A stretch of DNA of 64,000 nt. Source: Robertmurraya sp047302285. Lineage in GTDB: Bacteria > Bacillota > Bacilli > Bacillales > Cytobacillaceae. The position numbers and the translations under genes were made by a program. Location of the stretch: assembly GCF_047302285.1 (NCBI RefSeq), contig NZ_CP154845.1, positions 1,860,001 to 1,924,000 of the forward strand. The letters are read 5' to 3'. The stretch's first letter is position 1. Each line of letters opens with the position of its first letter. Of the stretch, positions 36,030 to 44,580 are shown piece after piece. The notes beneath the pieces were generated by a model. It was not told the DNA's origin. It saw only the letters and a list, made by a program, of their open reading frames with translations, and searched no databases.

Positions 36030-38834
36030 TTGAGTAACAAGTTTGTAGTAGTGGATTTAGAAACAACGGGAAATGCTCCGAAAAAAGGGGATAGAATTAT
36101 CCAATTTGCTGCCGTTGTTGTTGAAAACGGTCAAATTACGGAGCAATTTTCTTCCCTCGTCAATCCAGGAAGAGAAATTCCCCTTTTTATAGAAGAATTA
36201 ACAGGGTTAACGGATGAGATGGTACAAGATGCACCTGACTTTTCCGAGATTGCTCCAAAAGTGTTAATGCTACTTGAGGATGCTTATTTTGTTGCCCATA
36301 ATGTTTTATTTGATTTATCCTTTCTCCAAGAAGAGCTAGTCGAAGCCGGTTATGAAGGATTTTTAGGACCTGTACTGGATACTGTGGAAATGGCGAGATT
36401 TCTATTTCCAACATCGGATAGCTATAAATTGAATGAGCTTGCCCTAAGAGAAGGATTGAATCACGAACGTCCCCATCAAGCAGATAGTGATGCATATGTG
36501 ACGGCAGAATTGTTATTGATTTTATTGAACCGTCTATGGGCTCTTCCGAACGTTACTCTTCAGCAATTATGGAGATTATCAGGTGGGTTAAAAAGTGATG
36601 TTGCCCTTCTTCTCGATGATTTAATAGTGGAAAAGGAAAGTCTTATTGAAGAGGTTCCCTTTGCATTAGAACTACATCACGGGATCATGTTAAGGAAGCT
36701 AGAAGAAACAAAAGACATAAACGAGAGCTATTCGATTTCTTATCCAGAACGTGAGGAGGAAAAGGAGAAGTTATTTCTCGAAGCGTTCGAAGGCTATGAA
36801 AAGAGAACAGGGCAATTTCAAATGATGGATACCATTTTTTCAGCCTTCACAAATGAAAAACATGCCCTCATTGAAGCGGGGACAGGTGTTGGAAAATCAA
36901 TGGCCTATCTATTACCAGCGGCAATATTCGCGAGCGATCGTAATGAAACGATTGTCATTAGTACGTATACAACTCAGCTGCAAGAGCAACTTTTAAAGAA
37001 GGATATTCCCTTACTACAGAAGATGCTTCCCTTTGAGATTAAAGCTGTACTATTAAAGGGTAGAAGTCATTACATAAGCTTGGCTAAATTTGAACAATCG
37101 TTAAAGGAAGAAGACGATAATTACGACGTTAGCTTGACGAAAATGCAAATTTTGATCTGGCTTTTGGAAACTGAAACAGGTGATCGGGATGAGCTTAATT
37201 TATCAAGTGGAGGCATGCTCTACTGGAGCAAAATTAAAAATGATGAGAGTGCGTATTTTCATGGGAAATCATGGTTGAAATATGACTATTATTTGCGAGC
37301 ACGTAAAGCGTCTCAAACAGCCAATTTTATCATCACAAACCATTCGTTCTTATTGTCCGATCTGGTTTCCGATACTGCGATTTTGCCTCATTATCAATAC
37401 TGTGTATTAGACGAGGGTCATCATTTTGAGAAAGCAGCAGGAAAATACTTTGGACTGACATTAGATTATTTACATATTCGACTTTTACTAAGTCAATTTG
37501 GTCAATATGAGCAAAGGCAATATCAGTATGAACTAGAGAAAATTTTAAAGGAAAAAGGCTCAGAGGTGAGTGGAGACATTCCCCACTCCTTTGAAATCAA
37601 TCAATTATTTACTGATCTGAATCATGAGATGGATGAGTTTTTTAGAACCCTTGCCCTATTAGCACGAAAACGGCAAAACAAAAGTGCTACAACAAATAGA
37701 GTAACTTATCGTCTACAAAAAGAGGAACACGCTCAAGATTGGTTTCCTGTTCATGCGATCGGAGAACGCTTTTATTTTAGCTTAAAAGAGTTTAGTTCAA
37801 GTGTAAAAAAATATGTTGAGGCTTTGACAAATGAGCATATTGTTCTTACGAATTCACAAAAGCTTGTTTTACAAGAAGTGTCTTCTTTTCAAAAGGAATT
37901 AGATACAGTATGTGATACGATTAAACAGCTTATTTTATTTCCTTCAGAAGAGTTTGTCTCATGGGTCGAAGTGGATGTAAGATCTGCTCAAAATGCCACG
38001 ACCATGTATGCACAACCGATCACAATTGGTGAACAGTTACGGAATGAGTTTTTTCAACGTAAAAAGAGTGCTGTCATTACCTCAGCGACTTTATCAGTAA
38101 AAGGTTCATTCCAGTACATGTTACGAGAACTCGGATTGGATCAGCAGGACTGTTTTTTAGAACAGATTGCATCCCCATTTCCGTATGAAAAGCAGGTTCA
38201 ATTAGTGATTCCAAATGATTTACCGGAAATTAATACAGTCTCGATTGATGAATATGTGGCGGCTATCTCAGAGCATATTATTTCGATTGCAGAAGCAACA
38301 AAAGGAAGAATGTTGATTCTTTTTACGGCTTACGACATGTTAAGGAGAACGTATAATCTCATGAAGGAGAGCGGTCTTCTAGAGGACTTTGTCATTATGG
38401 GTCAAGGGATCACGGCAGGAAGTAGAACAAGGCTGACTCGAAATTTCCAACGCTTTGATAAAGCAATACTACTTGGAACGAGCAGTTTTTGGGAAGGGAT
38501 TGATATCCCTGGAGAGGATTTGTCTTGTCTTATTATGGTCAGACTGCCATTCTCACCACCAAATGAGCCTTTGACAGAAGCAAAATGTCATCTCATCAAA
38601 CAAAAGGGTGGTAATCCTTTTTCAGAGCATTCACTTCCAGAAGCGATCATTCGTTTCAAGCAAGGATTTGGGCGTTTAATTCGCACAAGTCAGGACCGTG
38701 GATTTGTCGTTATTTTTGATAAGCGAATTTATTCGACTTCTTACGGTAAGGCGTTTTTGCAATCGATTCCTAGTGTTCCTGTGAAAGAACTAAATATCAA
38801 CGAAACCTTAGACTTAATTGAGAGCTTTTTGTGA
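36030..38834 (+). CDS. dinG: DinG-type helicase with N-terminal 3'-5' exonuclease domain
   Basis: A 934-residue protein joining a DEDDh exonuclease (about 1-170, VVDLETTGN and HNVLFDLSFL) to an XPD/DinG superfamily 2 helicase. Walker A is EAGTGVGKSMAYL (about 281-293), the DEAH-like box is LDEGHHFE (about 460), and helicase motif VI-like GFGRLIRT lies near the end. The iron-sulfur cysteines of E. coli DinG are not evident, as in Gram-positive forms. TTG start at 36030 after AGAGGTG. It likely acts in nucleic-acid processing. The exact role is unsettled. Confidence 0.93.
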   Translation: MSNKFVVVDLETTGNAPKKGDRIIQFAAVVVENGQITEQFSSLVNPGREIPLFIEELTGLTDEMVQDAPDFSEIAPKVLMLLEDAYFVAHNVLFDLSFLQEELVEAGYEGFLGPVLDTVEMARFLFPTSDSYKLNELALREGLNHERPHQADSDAYVTAELLLILLNRLWALPNVTLQQLWRLSGGLKSDVALLLDDLIVEKESLIEEVPFALELHHGIMLRKLEETKDINESYSISYPEREEEKEKLFLEAFEGYEKRTGQFQMMDTIFSAFTNEKHALIEAGTGVGKSMAYLLPAAIFASDRNETIVISTYTTQLQEQLLKKDIPLLQKMLPFEIKAVLLKGRSHYISLAKFEQSLKEEDDNYDVSLTKMQILIWLLETETGDRDELNLSSGGMLYWSKIKNDESAYFHGKSWLKYDYYLRARKASQTANFIITNHSFLLSDLVSDTAILPHYQYCVLDEGHHFEKAAGKYFGLTLDYLHIRLLLSQFGQYEQRQYQYELEKILKEKGSEVSGDIPHSFEINQLFTDLNHEMDEFFRTLALLARKRQNKSATTNRVTYRLQKEEHAQDWFPVHAIGERFYFSLKEFSSSVKKYVEALTNEHIVLTNSQKLVLQEVSSFQKELDTVCDTIKQLILFPSEEFVSWVEVDVRSAQNATTMYAQPITIGEQLRNEFFQRKKSAVITSATLSVKGSFQYMLRELGLDQQDCFLEQIASPFPYEKQVQLVIPNDLPEINTVSIDEYVAAISEHIISIAEATKGRMLILFTAYDMLRRTYNLMKESGLLEDFVIMGQGITAGSRTRLTRNFQRFDKAILLGTSSFWEGIDIPGEDLSCLIMVRLPFSPPNEPLTEAKCHLIKQKGGNPFSEHSLPEAIIRFKQGFGRLIRTSQDRGFVVIFDKRIYSTSYGKAFLQSIPSVPVKELNINETLDLIESFL

Positions 38835-38854
38835 AATTGTATACTAATGAAAAA

Positions 38855-38877
38855 TACCGCGCATCTGTAGCGCGGTA
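38855..38877. repeat. GC-rich inverted repeat after dinG
   Basis: A perfect 8-bp stem (TACCGCGC with GCGCGGTA) and 7-nt loop. On the plus strand it is followed by A rather than T, so it is a poor terminator for dinG. The T tract lies on the minus-strand side. Confidence 0.6.
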
Positions 38878-39069
38878 AAAGTGTGTGTGTGGACTAAAAG
38901 TTATTATATTTTTGTGAAATGGGTAATTCTTTTTCGACGAAACTGTTATAATATTTTTAGTGAAAATTACTTTAAAAAGTGTTATGAACTGACGGTTACT
39001 TAATCTTATTGTTACCTTAAAAAAGACAACTATGATTAACAAATTATGTGTAAGTGAGGAGAAATCATG

Positions 39070-39240
39070 ATGGAAAGTAAGATTGAAGTATTATCCACTA
39101 TAAAAATCGAAAATAGCCCTGATTTATACAAAATTGTCGACTCCTTAAATCGAACATTAAAAGATCGAGACTTAATGTTTGGATTATCCTTGGATCAAGA
39201 AGATCAAAATAAAGCTGTATTTACTATTTACCGTACATAA
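39070..39240 (+). CDS. ypmA: Small conserved protein YpmA
   Basis: A 56-residue protein, MESKIEVLSTIKIENSPDLY at the start and ending AVFTIYRT. It is nearly the same as B. subtilis YpmA in length and in the core DSLNRTLKDRDLMFGLSL. GTGAGGAG lies eight bases before the ATG at 39070. Another ATG sits just before it at 39067. It is small, soluble and of unknown function, and is placed between dinG and ypmB as in B. subtilis. Confidence 0.93.
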   Translation: MESKIEVLSTIKIENSPDLYKIVDSLNRTLKDRDLMFGLSLDQEDQNKAVFTIYRT

Positions 39241-39253
39241 AGAGGGAATTTAA

Positions 39254-39733
39254 ATGAAAAAATGGATTTGGATATCATGTATTTTTGTAATTGTCTTGAT
39301 CGGAATCGCCGTTAACATATATTTGAATGCACTTAAACCATTACAAAGTGCCGAAGCAAAGGCAGAAGGAATCGCCTTAGCAGAAACGGATATTGTAAAA
39401 ACGACGGATTTTACGTTATACAACGGTACAAGTAGCTATTATATCGTAAAAGGGACCGATCAAGCAGGAAAACGACTAATTGCCTGGATACCAGAAGAAG
39501 ATAAAAACCGAAAAATTGTCGTAAGAAATGAAGAAGATGGCATTAGTAAACAAGATGCAATTGATACACTTTATCAAGATAAGCAACCGGATGAAGTGAT
39601 GTCAGTGAAACTTGGGATCGAGAATCAAATTCCGCTTTGGGAAATCTATTACCGTTCAAATGATGAATTAATCAATTATTATTACATTGATTTTAAAACA
39701 GGTGAATGGTTAAAAGATATACAAAACCTATGA
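39254..39733 (+). CDS. ypmB: Membrane-anchored PepSY-like protein YpmB
   Basis: A 159-residue protein with one N-terminal membrane anchor (about residues 4-22) and an extracellular part that resembles paired PepSY/DUF5590 units (AEGIALAETDIVKTTDFTLY, then ISKQDAIDTLYQDKQPDEV and LWEIYYRSND). PepSY domains are often protease-inhibitory or regulatory, but the function of YpmB is not known. It lies 13 bp after ypmA and 22 bp before aspB. Confidence 0.9.
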   Translation: MKKWIWISCIFVIVLIGIAVNIYLNALKPLQSAEAKAEGIALAETDIVKTTDFTLYNGTSSYYIVKGTDQAGKRLIAWIPEEDKNRKIVVRNEEDGISKQDAIDTLYQDKQPDEVMSVKLGIENQIPLWEIYYRSNDELINYYYIDFKTGEWLKDIQNL

Positions 39734-39755
39734 GGTTTATTGGGAGGAAAATGGT

Positions 39756-40943
39756 ATGGATATTCAATTGGCTCAAAGAGTGAAAGCATTAACCCCTTCT
39801 GCAACCCTTGCGATTACAGCGAAAGCGAAGCAGTTAAAAGCGGAAGGCCATGATATTATTGGTCTTGGGGCAGGAGAACCGGATTTTAATACACCTAGAA
39901 ATATCATCGAGGCAGCGACCGTTTCTATGAATGAAGGACATACGAAATACACTCCTTCAGCAGGGCTTGCGAAGTTAATTGAAGAGATTGCAAAAAAGTT
40001 CAAGAATGATCAAGGGATTGAATACAAGCCAAATGAAATCATTGTCACGAATGGAGCGAAACACGGCTTATACACTCTTTTTCAAGTATTACTCAATCAA
40101 GGGGACGAAGTGATCATTCCGGTTCCATATTGGGTAAGTTATCCAGAGCAAGTCAAACTTGCTGAAGGGACTCCATTATTCGTTGAGGGACTTGAAGCAA
40201 ATGACTTTAAAATCACTCCTGAGCAACTTTCAGCAGCGATCACCGCTAAAACAAAAGCAGTGATCATTAATTCCCCAAGTAATCCAACTGGGGTGGTTTA
40301 TAGCCGTGAAGAACTGCAAGCTTTAGGCGCTGTCTGCTTGCAAAAAAATGTGCTTATCATTTCAGATGAAATATATGAAAAGCTTATTTATGGAGATCAT
40401 CAGCATGTATCGATTGCAGAATTATCACCGGAACTAAAAGAGCAAACGATTATCATTAACGGGGTATCAAAATCTCATTCGATGACAGGATGGAGAATTG
40501 GTTATGCAGCTGGGAATGCAACGATCATTAAAGCAATGACAAACCTTGCTAGCCATAGTACATCAAATCCAACGACAACTGCCCAATATGGGGCAATTGA
40601 AGCATATGCAGGACCGCAAAATGCTGTGACAGAAATGAAAACGGCATTCGAACATAGACTTACGATTATTTATGATAAACTAGTGGCCATTCCAGGTATT
40701 TCTTGTATTAAGCCACAAGGAGCTTTCTACCTATATCCAAATGTGAAGGAAGCAGCAAAGCTTACTGGTTATGACAGTGTGGACGGATTCGTTGAAGGCC
40801 TGCTTGAAGAAGCAAAGGTAGCGGTTGTGCCAGGTTCAGGCTTTGGTACTCCAGATAATATTCGTCTTTCTTATGCTACTTCATTAGAGCTACTTGAAGA
40901 AGCAGTAGCAAGAATAGCTCAATTTGTTAAGAGCAAAATGTAA
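39756..40943 (+). CDS. aspB: Aspartate aminotransferase
   Basis: AspB interconverts aspartate and oxaloacetate using PLP. The 395-residue class I aminotransferase shows IGLGAGEPDFNTP (about 35-47), NSPSNPTGVVY (about 171-181), SDEIYEKLIY and the PLP-lysine motif NGVSKSHSMTGWRIGYAAG (about 231-249). ATG at 39756 after GGGAGG. A hairpin terminator separates it from asnS. Supply of aspartate for asparagine is consistent with the neighbour. Confidence 0.97.
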   Translation: MDIQLAQRVKALTPSATLAITAKAKQLKAEGHDIIGLGAGEPDFNTPRNIIEAATVSMNEGHTKYTPSAGLAKLIEEIAKKFKNDQGIEYKPNEIIVTNGAKHGLYTLFQVLLNQGDEVIIPVPYWVSYPEQVKLAEGTPLFVEGLEANDFKITPEQLSAAITAKTKAVIINSPSNPTGVVYSREELQALGAVCLQKNVLIISDEIYEKLIYGDHQHVSIAELSPELKEQTIIINGVSKSHSMTGWRIGYAAGNATIIKAMTNLASHSTSNPTTTAQYGAIEAYAGPQNAVTEMKTAFEHRLTIIYDKLVAIPGISCIKPQGAFYLYPNVKEAAKLTGYDSVDGFVEGLLEEAKVAVVPGSGFGTPDNIRLSYATSLELLEEAVARIAQFVKSKM

Positions 40944-40960
40944 AGGGCCAAGTTAGAGAA

Positions 40961-40993
40961 CGGACAGACCAATCGATGGTCTGTCCGCTTTCC
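40961..40993 (+). terminator. Terminator after aspB
   Basis: A perfect 10-bp GC-rich stem (40961-40970 with 40978-40987) with a 7-nt loop and a pyrimidine-rich tail. Confidence 0.8.
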
Positions 40994-41057
40994 TTATTCG
41001 AAAGAACAGACACTATTCGTCGAAACACCGATAAGCGGGTGCCTACATTTTTCTTTA

Positions 41058-41087
41058 TTGATTGTCCAATATCAAAAAAGGTATAAT
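41058..41087 (+). promoter_or_regulatory. Candidate sigma-A promoter of asnS
   Basis: TTGATT (41058-41063) and TATAAT (41082-41087) lie 18 bp apart. The remaining leader of about 90 nt is too short for a full T-box. Confidence 0.55.
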
Positions 41088-41181
41088 AAGATGATAGTGC
41101 ATTTTAACCAATTGTTTATTGGATATGATGATAGTAAGTACATACACAGCAAGTGGGTAAGTTTTTGGAGGGAAAAGACAA

Positions 41182-42477
41182 GTGATTAAAACAACCATTA
41201 CAGAGGTACACAAATATGTAGATCAAGAAGTGAAAATAGGGGCATGGATCGCTAACAAACGTTCTAGCGGGAAGATTGCCTTTTTACAATTACGAGACGG
41301 GACAGGCTTTATCCAAGGTGTTGTTGTGAAGGCTGAAGTTTCAGAGGAGTTATTCCAAGCAGCGAAATCGGTTACGCAAGAGTCATCTGTTTATGTGACA
41401 GGGGTAGTTCAAAAGGATGAACGATCACCATTAGGTTATGAATTACTTGTGAAAGGGCTCGAGGTGCTTCATCAAGCTGTTGATTATCCGATTACACCGA
41501 AAGAGCATGGAACAGAATTTTTAATGGACCACCGTCATTTATGGTTGCGTTCACGTCGTCAGCATGCGGTCATGAAAATTCGTAACGAAATTATCCGTGC
41601 TACATATGAATTTTTTAATGAAAAAGGATTTTCTAAAGTTGACCCACCAATTTTAACAGGAAGTGCTCCGGAAGGGACAACGGAACTTTTTGCAACGAAA
41701 TACTTTGATGAAGATGCATATCTATCTCAAAGTGGACAATTGTACATGGAAGCAGCTGCCATGGCTCTCGGAAAGGTATTCTCATTTGGTCCTACGTTCA
41801 GAGCGGAAAAATCGAAGACACGTCGCCACTTAATTGAATTTTGGATGATTGAACCTGAGATGGCATTTGTTGAGTTTGAAGAAAATCTAGAGGTTCAGGA
41901 ACAATATGTATCTCACATCGTTCAATCTGTTCTTAAAAATTGTCAAATCGAGTTGAAGACGTTGGGAAGAGATACAAGTAAGCTTGAAAACATTCAAGCA
42001 CCATTCCCGCGTATCAGCTATGACGACGCGATTGCTTTCTTAAATGAAAAGGGATTTGATGATATTAAATGGGGAGATGACTTTGGTGCTCCACACGAAA
42101 CGGCGATTGCTGAACACTACGATAAGCCGGTATTTATTACGAAGTACCCAACAAGTCTAAAACCTTTTTATATGCAACCTGATCATGAAAGAGAAGATGT
42201 CGTCCTATGTGCAGACTTAATTGCGCCAGAAGGATACGGAGAAATTATCGGAGGATCTGAACGTATCCATGATGCTGAATTACTAAAGGCAAGAATTGAG
42301 GAGCATCATCTTCCGCTTGAAGCCTATCAATGGTATTTAGACTTAAGAACATACGGTTCTGTACCTCATTCAGGCTTTGGTCTTGGTCTTGAGAGAACCG
42401 TTGCCTGGATAAGTGGGGTCGAACATGTTCGTGAAACCATTCCATTCCCGCGTTTATTAAATCGTCTATATCCATAA
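41182..42477 (+). CDS. asnS: Asparaginyl-tRNA synthetase
   Basis: AsnS charges tRNA-Asn with asparagine. The 431-residue class II synthetase has an N-terminal OB-fold anticodon domain (about 1-105, ANKRSSGKIAFLQLRDGTGF), class II motif 2 FGPTFRAEKSKTRRHLIEFW (about 207-226) and motif 3 GFGLGLERTVAWISG (about 398-412). It starts with GTG at 41182 after TTGGAGGG. dnaD follows in the usual order. Confidence 0.97.
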   Translation: MIKTTITEVHKYVDQEVKIGAWIANKRSSGKIAFLQLRDGTGFIQGVVVKAEVSEELFQAAKSVTQESSVYVTGVVQKDERSPLGYELLVKGLEVLHQAVDYPITPKEHGTEFLMDHRHLWLRSRRQHAVMKIRNEIIRATYEFFNEKGFSKVDPPILTGSAPEGTTELFATKYFDEDAYLSQSGQLYMEAAAMALGKVFSFGPTFRAEKSKTRRHLIEFWMIEPEMAFVEFEENLEVQEQYVSHIVQSVLKNCQIELKTLGRDTSKLENIQAPFPRISYDDAIAFLNEKGFDDIKWGDDFGAPHETAIAEHYDKPVFITKYPTSLKPFYMQPDHEREDVVLCADLIAPEGYGEIIGGSERIHDAELLKARIEEHHLPLEAYQWYLDLRTYGSVPHSGFGLGLERTVAWISGVEHVRETIPFPRLLNRLYP

Positions 42478-42486
42478 ATGTTTTTC

Positions 42487-42528
42487 AAAAGAAAGCTTGC
42501 TACCTTGTGAGCTTTCTTTTACTTTTTT
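42487..42528 (+). terminator. Terminator after asnS
   Basis: A perfect 11-bp stem (42487-42497 with 42510-42520), followed by a T-rich tract. Confidence 0.87.
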
Positions 42529-42602
42529 ATACTAGCTTGACTAATTTCTCCATACCTTGTTTACAGAACTTCATGATATACTTAGTGGGAGGTGTCTATC
42601 AA

Positions 42603-43310
42603 ATGAATAAAAATATGGTGAAATGGGTCCAAGAAGGGAATATTTCCATTCCAAGGGCTTTATTACTTTATTATAAAGAAATGAATATTAACGAGAATGA
42701 ATTAGTCTTACTTTTACATGTCATCTCATTCCTTGAAAAAGGGAATGACTTCCCAACGCCTTCTGAAATTTCCTCAAGGATGACGATTTCGACCAGTCAA
42801 TGTACTGAAACCCTTCGAAAATTGATCCAAAAGGGGTTTATTGAAATCGAAGACGGCCAATCAAATGATGGTATCCGTTTTGAAAAATATTCAATTGAAC
42901 CACTTTGGCATCAGCTTGTAAATGAATTTTTGCTAAGTCAGAATGATCAAAGAAAAGAACAGCAACAGAAAAATGAAGTCGATTTGTATACAGTCTTCGA
43001 GCAAGAGTTTGGGAGACCACTGTCTCCTTTTGAATGTGAAACGCTCGCTTTATGGCTTGATGATGATCGCCATGAACCACTCATTATTAAAGCGGCTTTA
43101 AGAGAAGCGGTTATTTCTGGAAAGCTCAATTTTCGCTATATAGACCGAATTCTCTTTGAGTGGAAGAAAAATGGGATAAAAACGATCGAACAAGCGAAAA
43201 GCTATGGAAATAAATTTAGACAACAATCAAGGCAACAAATTCGCCCAAATGAAGAGGAGCAAACTCCCCGTTCTGAGGCTGTGCCATTTTATAATTGGTT
43301 AGATCAATAA
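42603..43310 (+). CDS. dnaD: Primosomal protein DnaD
   Basis: DnaD works with DnaA, DnaB and DnaI to load the replicative helicase and remodels origin DNA. The 235-residue protein has the N-terminal winged-helix domain (about 1-100) and the DnaD/DnaB-2 domain (about 125-195, with ESVLP-region FGRPLSPFECETLALWL and a YIDRILFEWKKNG end). It closes with the tail VPFYNWLDQ, which is also found in a mobile-element protein at 61,000-61,530. The ATG at 42603 follows GGGAGGTG and gives the usual length. Confidence 0.95.
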   Translation: MNKNMVKWVQEGNISIPRALLLYYKEMNINENELVLLLHVISFLEKGNDFPTPSEISSRMTISTSQCTETLRKLIQKGFIEIEDGQSNDGIRFEKYSIEPLWHQLVNEFLLSQNDQRKEQQQKNEVDLYTVFEQEFGRPLSPFECETLALWLDDDRHEPLIIKAALREAVISGKLNFRYIDRILFEWKKNGIKTIEQAKSYGNKFRQQSRQQIRPNEEEQTPRSEAVPFYNWLDQ

Positions 43311-43373
43311 GGCACTTTTCAAAAATCACAAACCGTACGAAAACAGCCATCAATAAATAAGTGAGTGAAGCGA

Positions 43374-44024
43374 ATGTTAAATAAAACACAAATTCGATAC
43401 TGTTTAGATACAATAGGGGAAATGTATCCGGATGCTCATTGTGAGCTTGTCCATGCCAATCCATTTGAATTGGTTATTGCCGTTGCTTTATCAGCCCAGT
43501 GTACAGACGTATTAGTTAATAAAGTAACGAAAGATCTTTTTCAAAAATATAAAACGCCAGAAGATTATTTAAGCGTATCTCTAGAAGAGCTACAAAATGA
43601 TATTCGCTCGATTGGCTTATATCGTAATAAGTCAAAGAATATTCAAAAGCTCTGTAGAATGCTGTTAGATGATTACAATGGAGAGGTTCCAAGAGACCGG
43701 GATGAATTAACAAATTTACCAGGGGTCGGCCGAAAGACAGCGAATGTTGTTGTATCTGTGGCTTTTGGTATTCCGGCGATTGCGGTTGATACGCATGTGG
43801 AAAGAGTGAGCAAACGATTAGCCATTTGTAAATGGAAGGATTCGGTATTAGAGGTCGAAAATACATTAATGCGAAAGATTCCTGAGGATGAATGGTCGGT
43901 TACCCATCATCGTTTAATTTTTTTCGGTCGATATCACTGTAAGGCACAGAATCCCCAATGTGATATTTGTCCATTGCTTGAGCTTTGTCGGGAAGGCAAG
44001 AAGAGGATGGGGAAGAAGAAATGA
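43374..44024 (+). CDS. nth: Endonuclease III
   Basis: Nth is a base-excision DNA glycosylase and AP lyase for oxidised pyrimidines. The 216-residue protein shows the helix-hairpin-helix LPGVGRKTANVV (about 112-123) with the catalytic Lys, the catalytic Asp in AVDTHVERVSKRL (about 136-148), and the [4Fe-4S] cysteines spaced C-x6-C-x2-C-x5-C at the end. Its stop overlaps the ypoC start (ATGA). Confidence 0.97.
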   Translation: MLNKTQIRYCLDTIGEMYPDAHCELVHANPFELVIAVALSAQCTDVLVNKVTKDLFQKYKTPEDYLSVSLEELQNDIRSIGLYRNKSKNIQKLCRMLLDDYNGEVPRDRDELTNLPGVGRKTANVVVSVAFGIPAIAVDTHVERVSKRLAICKWKDSVLEVENTLMRKIPEDEWSVTHHRLIFFGRYHCKAQNPQCDICPLLELCREGKKRMGKKK

Positions 44025-44542
44025 ATGAGAATAGGTGGACAATACCTGAGGAATTAGTACATCCTTTCTTTTTTCCAGAAGGGAAGGAGATAGGAGTCGA
44101 GCCACAGTATGAGAATCAACTTAATTGTCAAACTCCTTTTATTCATGATGCTGCCTATTTCATGGGGAAAGACACTGTGAGACCATGGGAAACTCCTGAA
44201 GATAGCATTTCCACACTGCTATATGAATGGTTGTTAGTGAAAGAACAGCTGCAAACCTATTTTGAAAAAAGAAATAAGGATGAAGCTTTAATTTTCATGA
44301 GAAGAGGCATAAGCTACTTTATTGAATTCCTCCATTGGACAAATGGAAGACCTGTCATACTGCATCCTCAAATCGAGTATGAGAGCCTACAGATCAAACC
44401 AGTGAACATTAAGGAAAGATTTGAATTCATTATGAAAAGACCTAATTTATTCCATTCTTATATGCAATTATGTGAGCTTTTTCTAGAACAAGAAAAGAGT
44501 TTTACGAAAGCCATTGCGATGAAAAAAATGAAAAAACCATAA
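44021..44542 (+). CDS. ypoC: YpoC family protein
   Basis: A 173-residue soluble protein between nth and ponA, matching B. subtilis ypoC by position and size. It begins MNENRWTIPEELVHPFFF and has no catalytic motif I recognise. The start at 44021 overlaps the nth stop with GAAGAAG upstream, so translation is probably coupled. A strong two-way terminator ends it and the opposing ponA. Function is unknown. Confidence 0.86.
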   Translation: MNENRWTIPEELVHPFFFPEGKEIGVEPQYENQLNCQTPFIHDAAYFMGKDTVRPWETPEDSISTLLYEWLLVKEQLQTYFEKRNKDEALIFMRRGISYFIEFLHWTNGRPVILHPQIEYESLQIKPVNIKERFEFIMKRPNLFHSYMQLCELFLEQEKSFTKAIAMKKMKKP

Positions 44543-44547
44543 GAAAA

Positions 44548-44580
44548 AGCGTCTAAGCATTTGCTTAGACGCCTTTTCTT
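44548..44580. terminator. Bidirectional terminator between ypoC and ponA
   Basis: A perfect 11-bp stem (44549-44559 with 44562-44572) on a 2-nt loop, flanked by A runs and T runs so that it works on both strands. Confidence 0.92.

Noticed and set aside
38855..38877. Terminator for dinG
   Set aside because: The stem is perfect, but A residues rather than T follow it on the plus strand, so it is listed only as an inverted repeat.
41088..41181. A T-box leader before asnS
   Set aside because: The space between the likely promoter and the start codon is under 100 nt, and I saw no T-box sequence or antiterminator.
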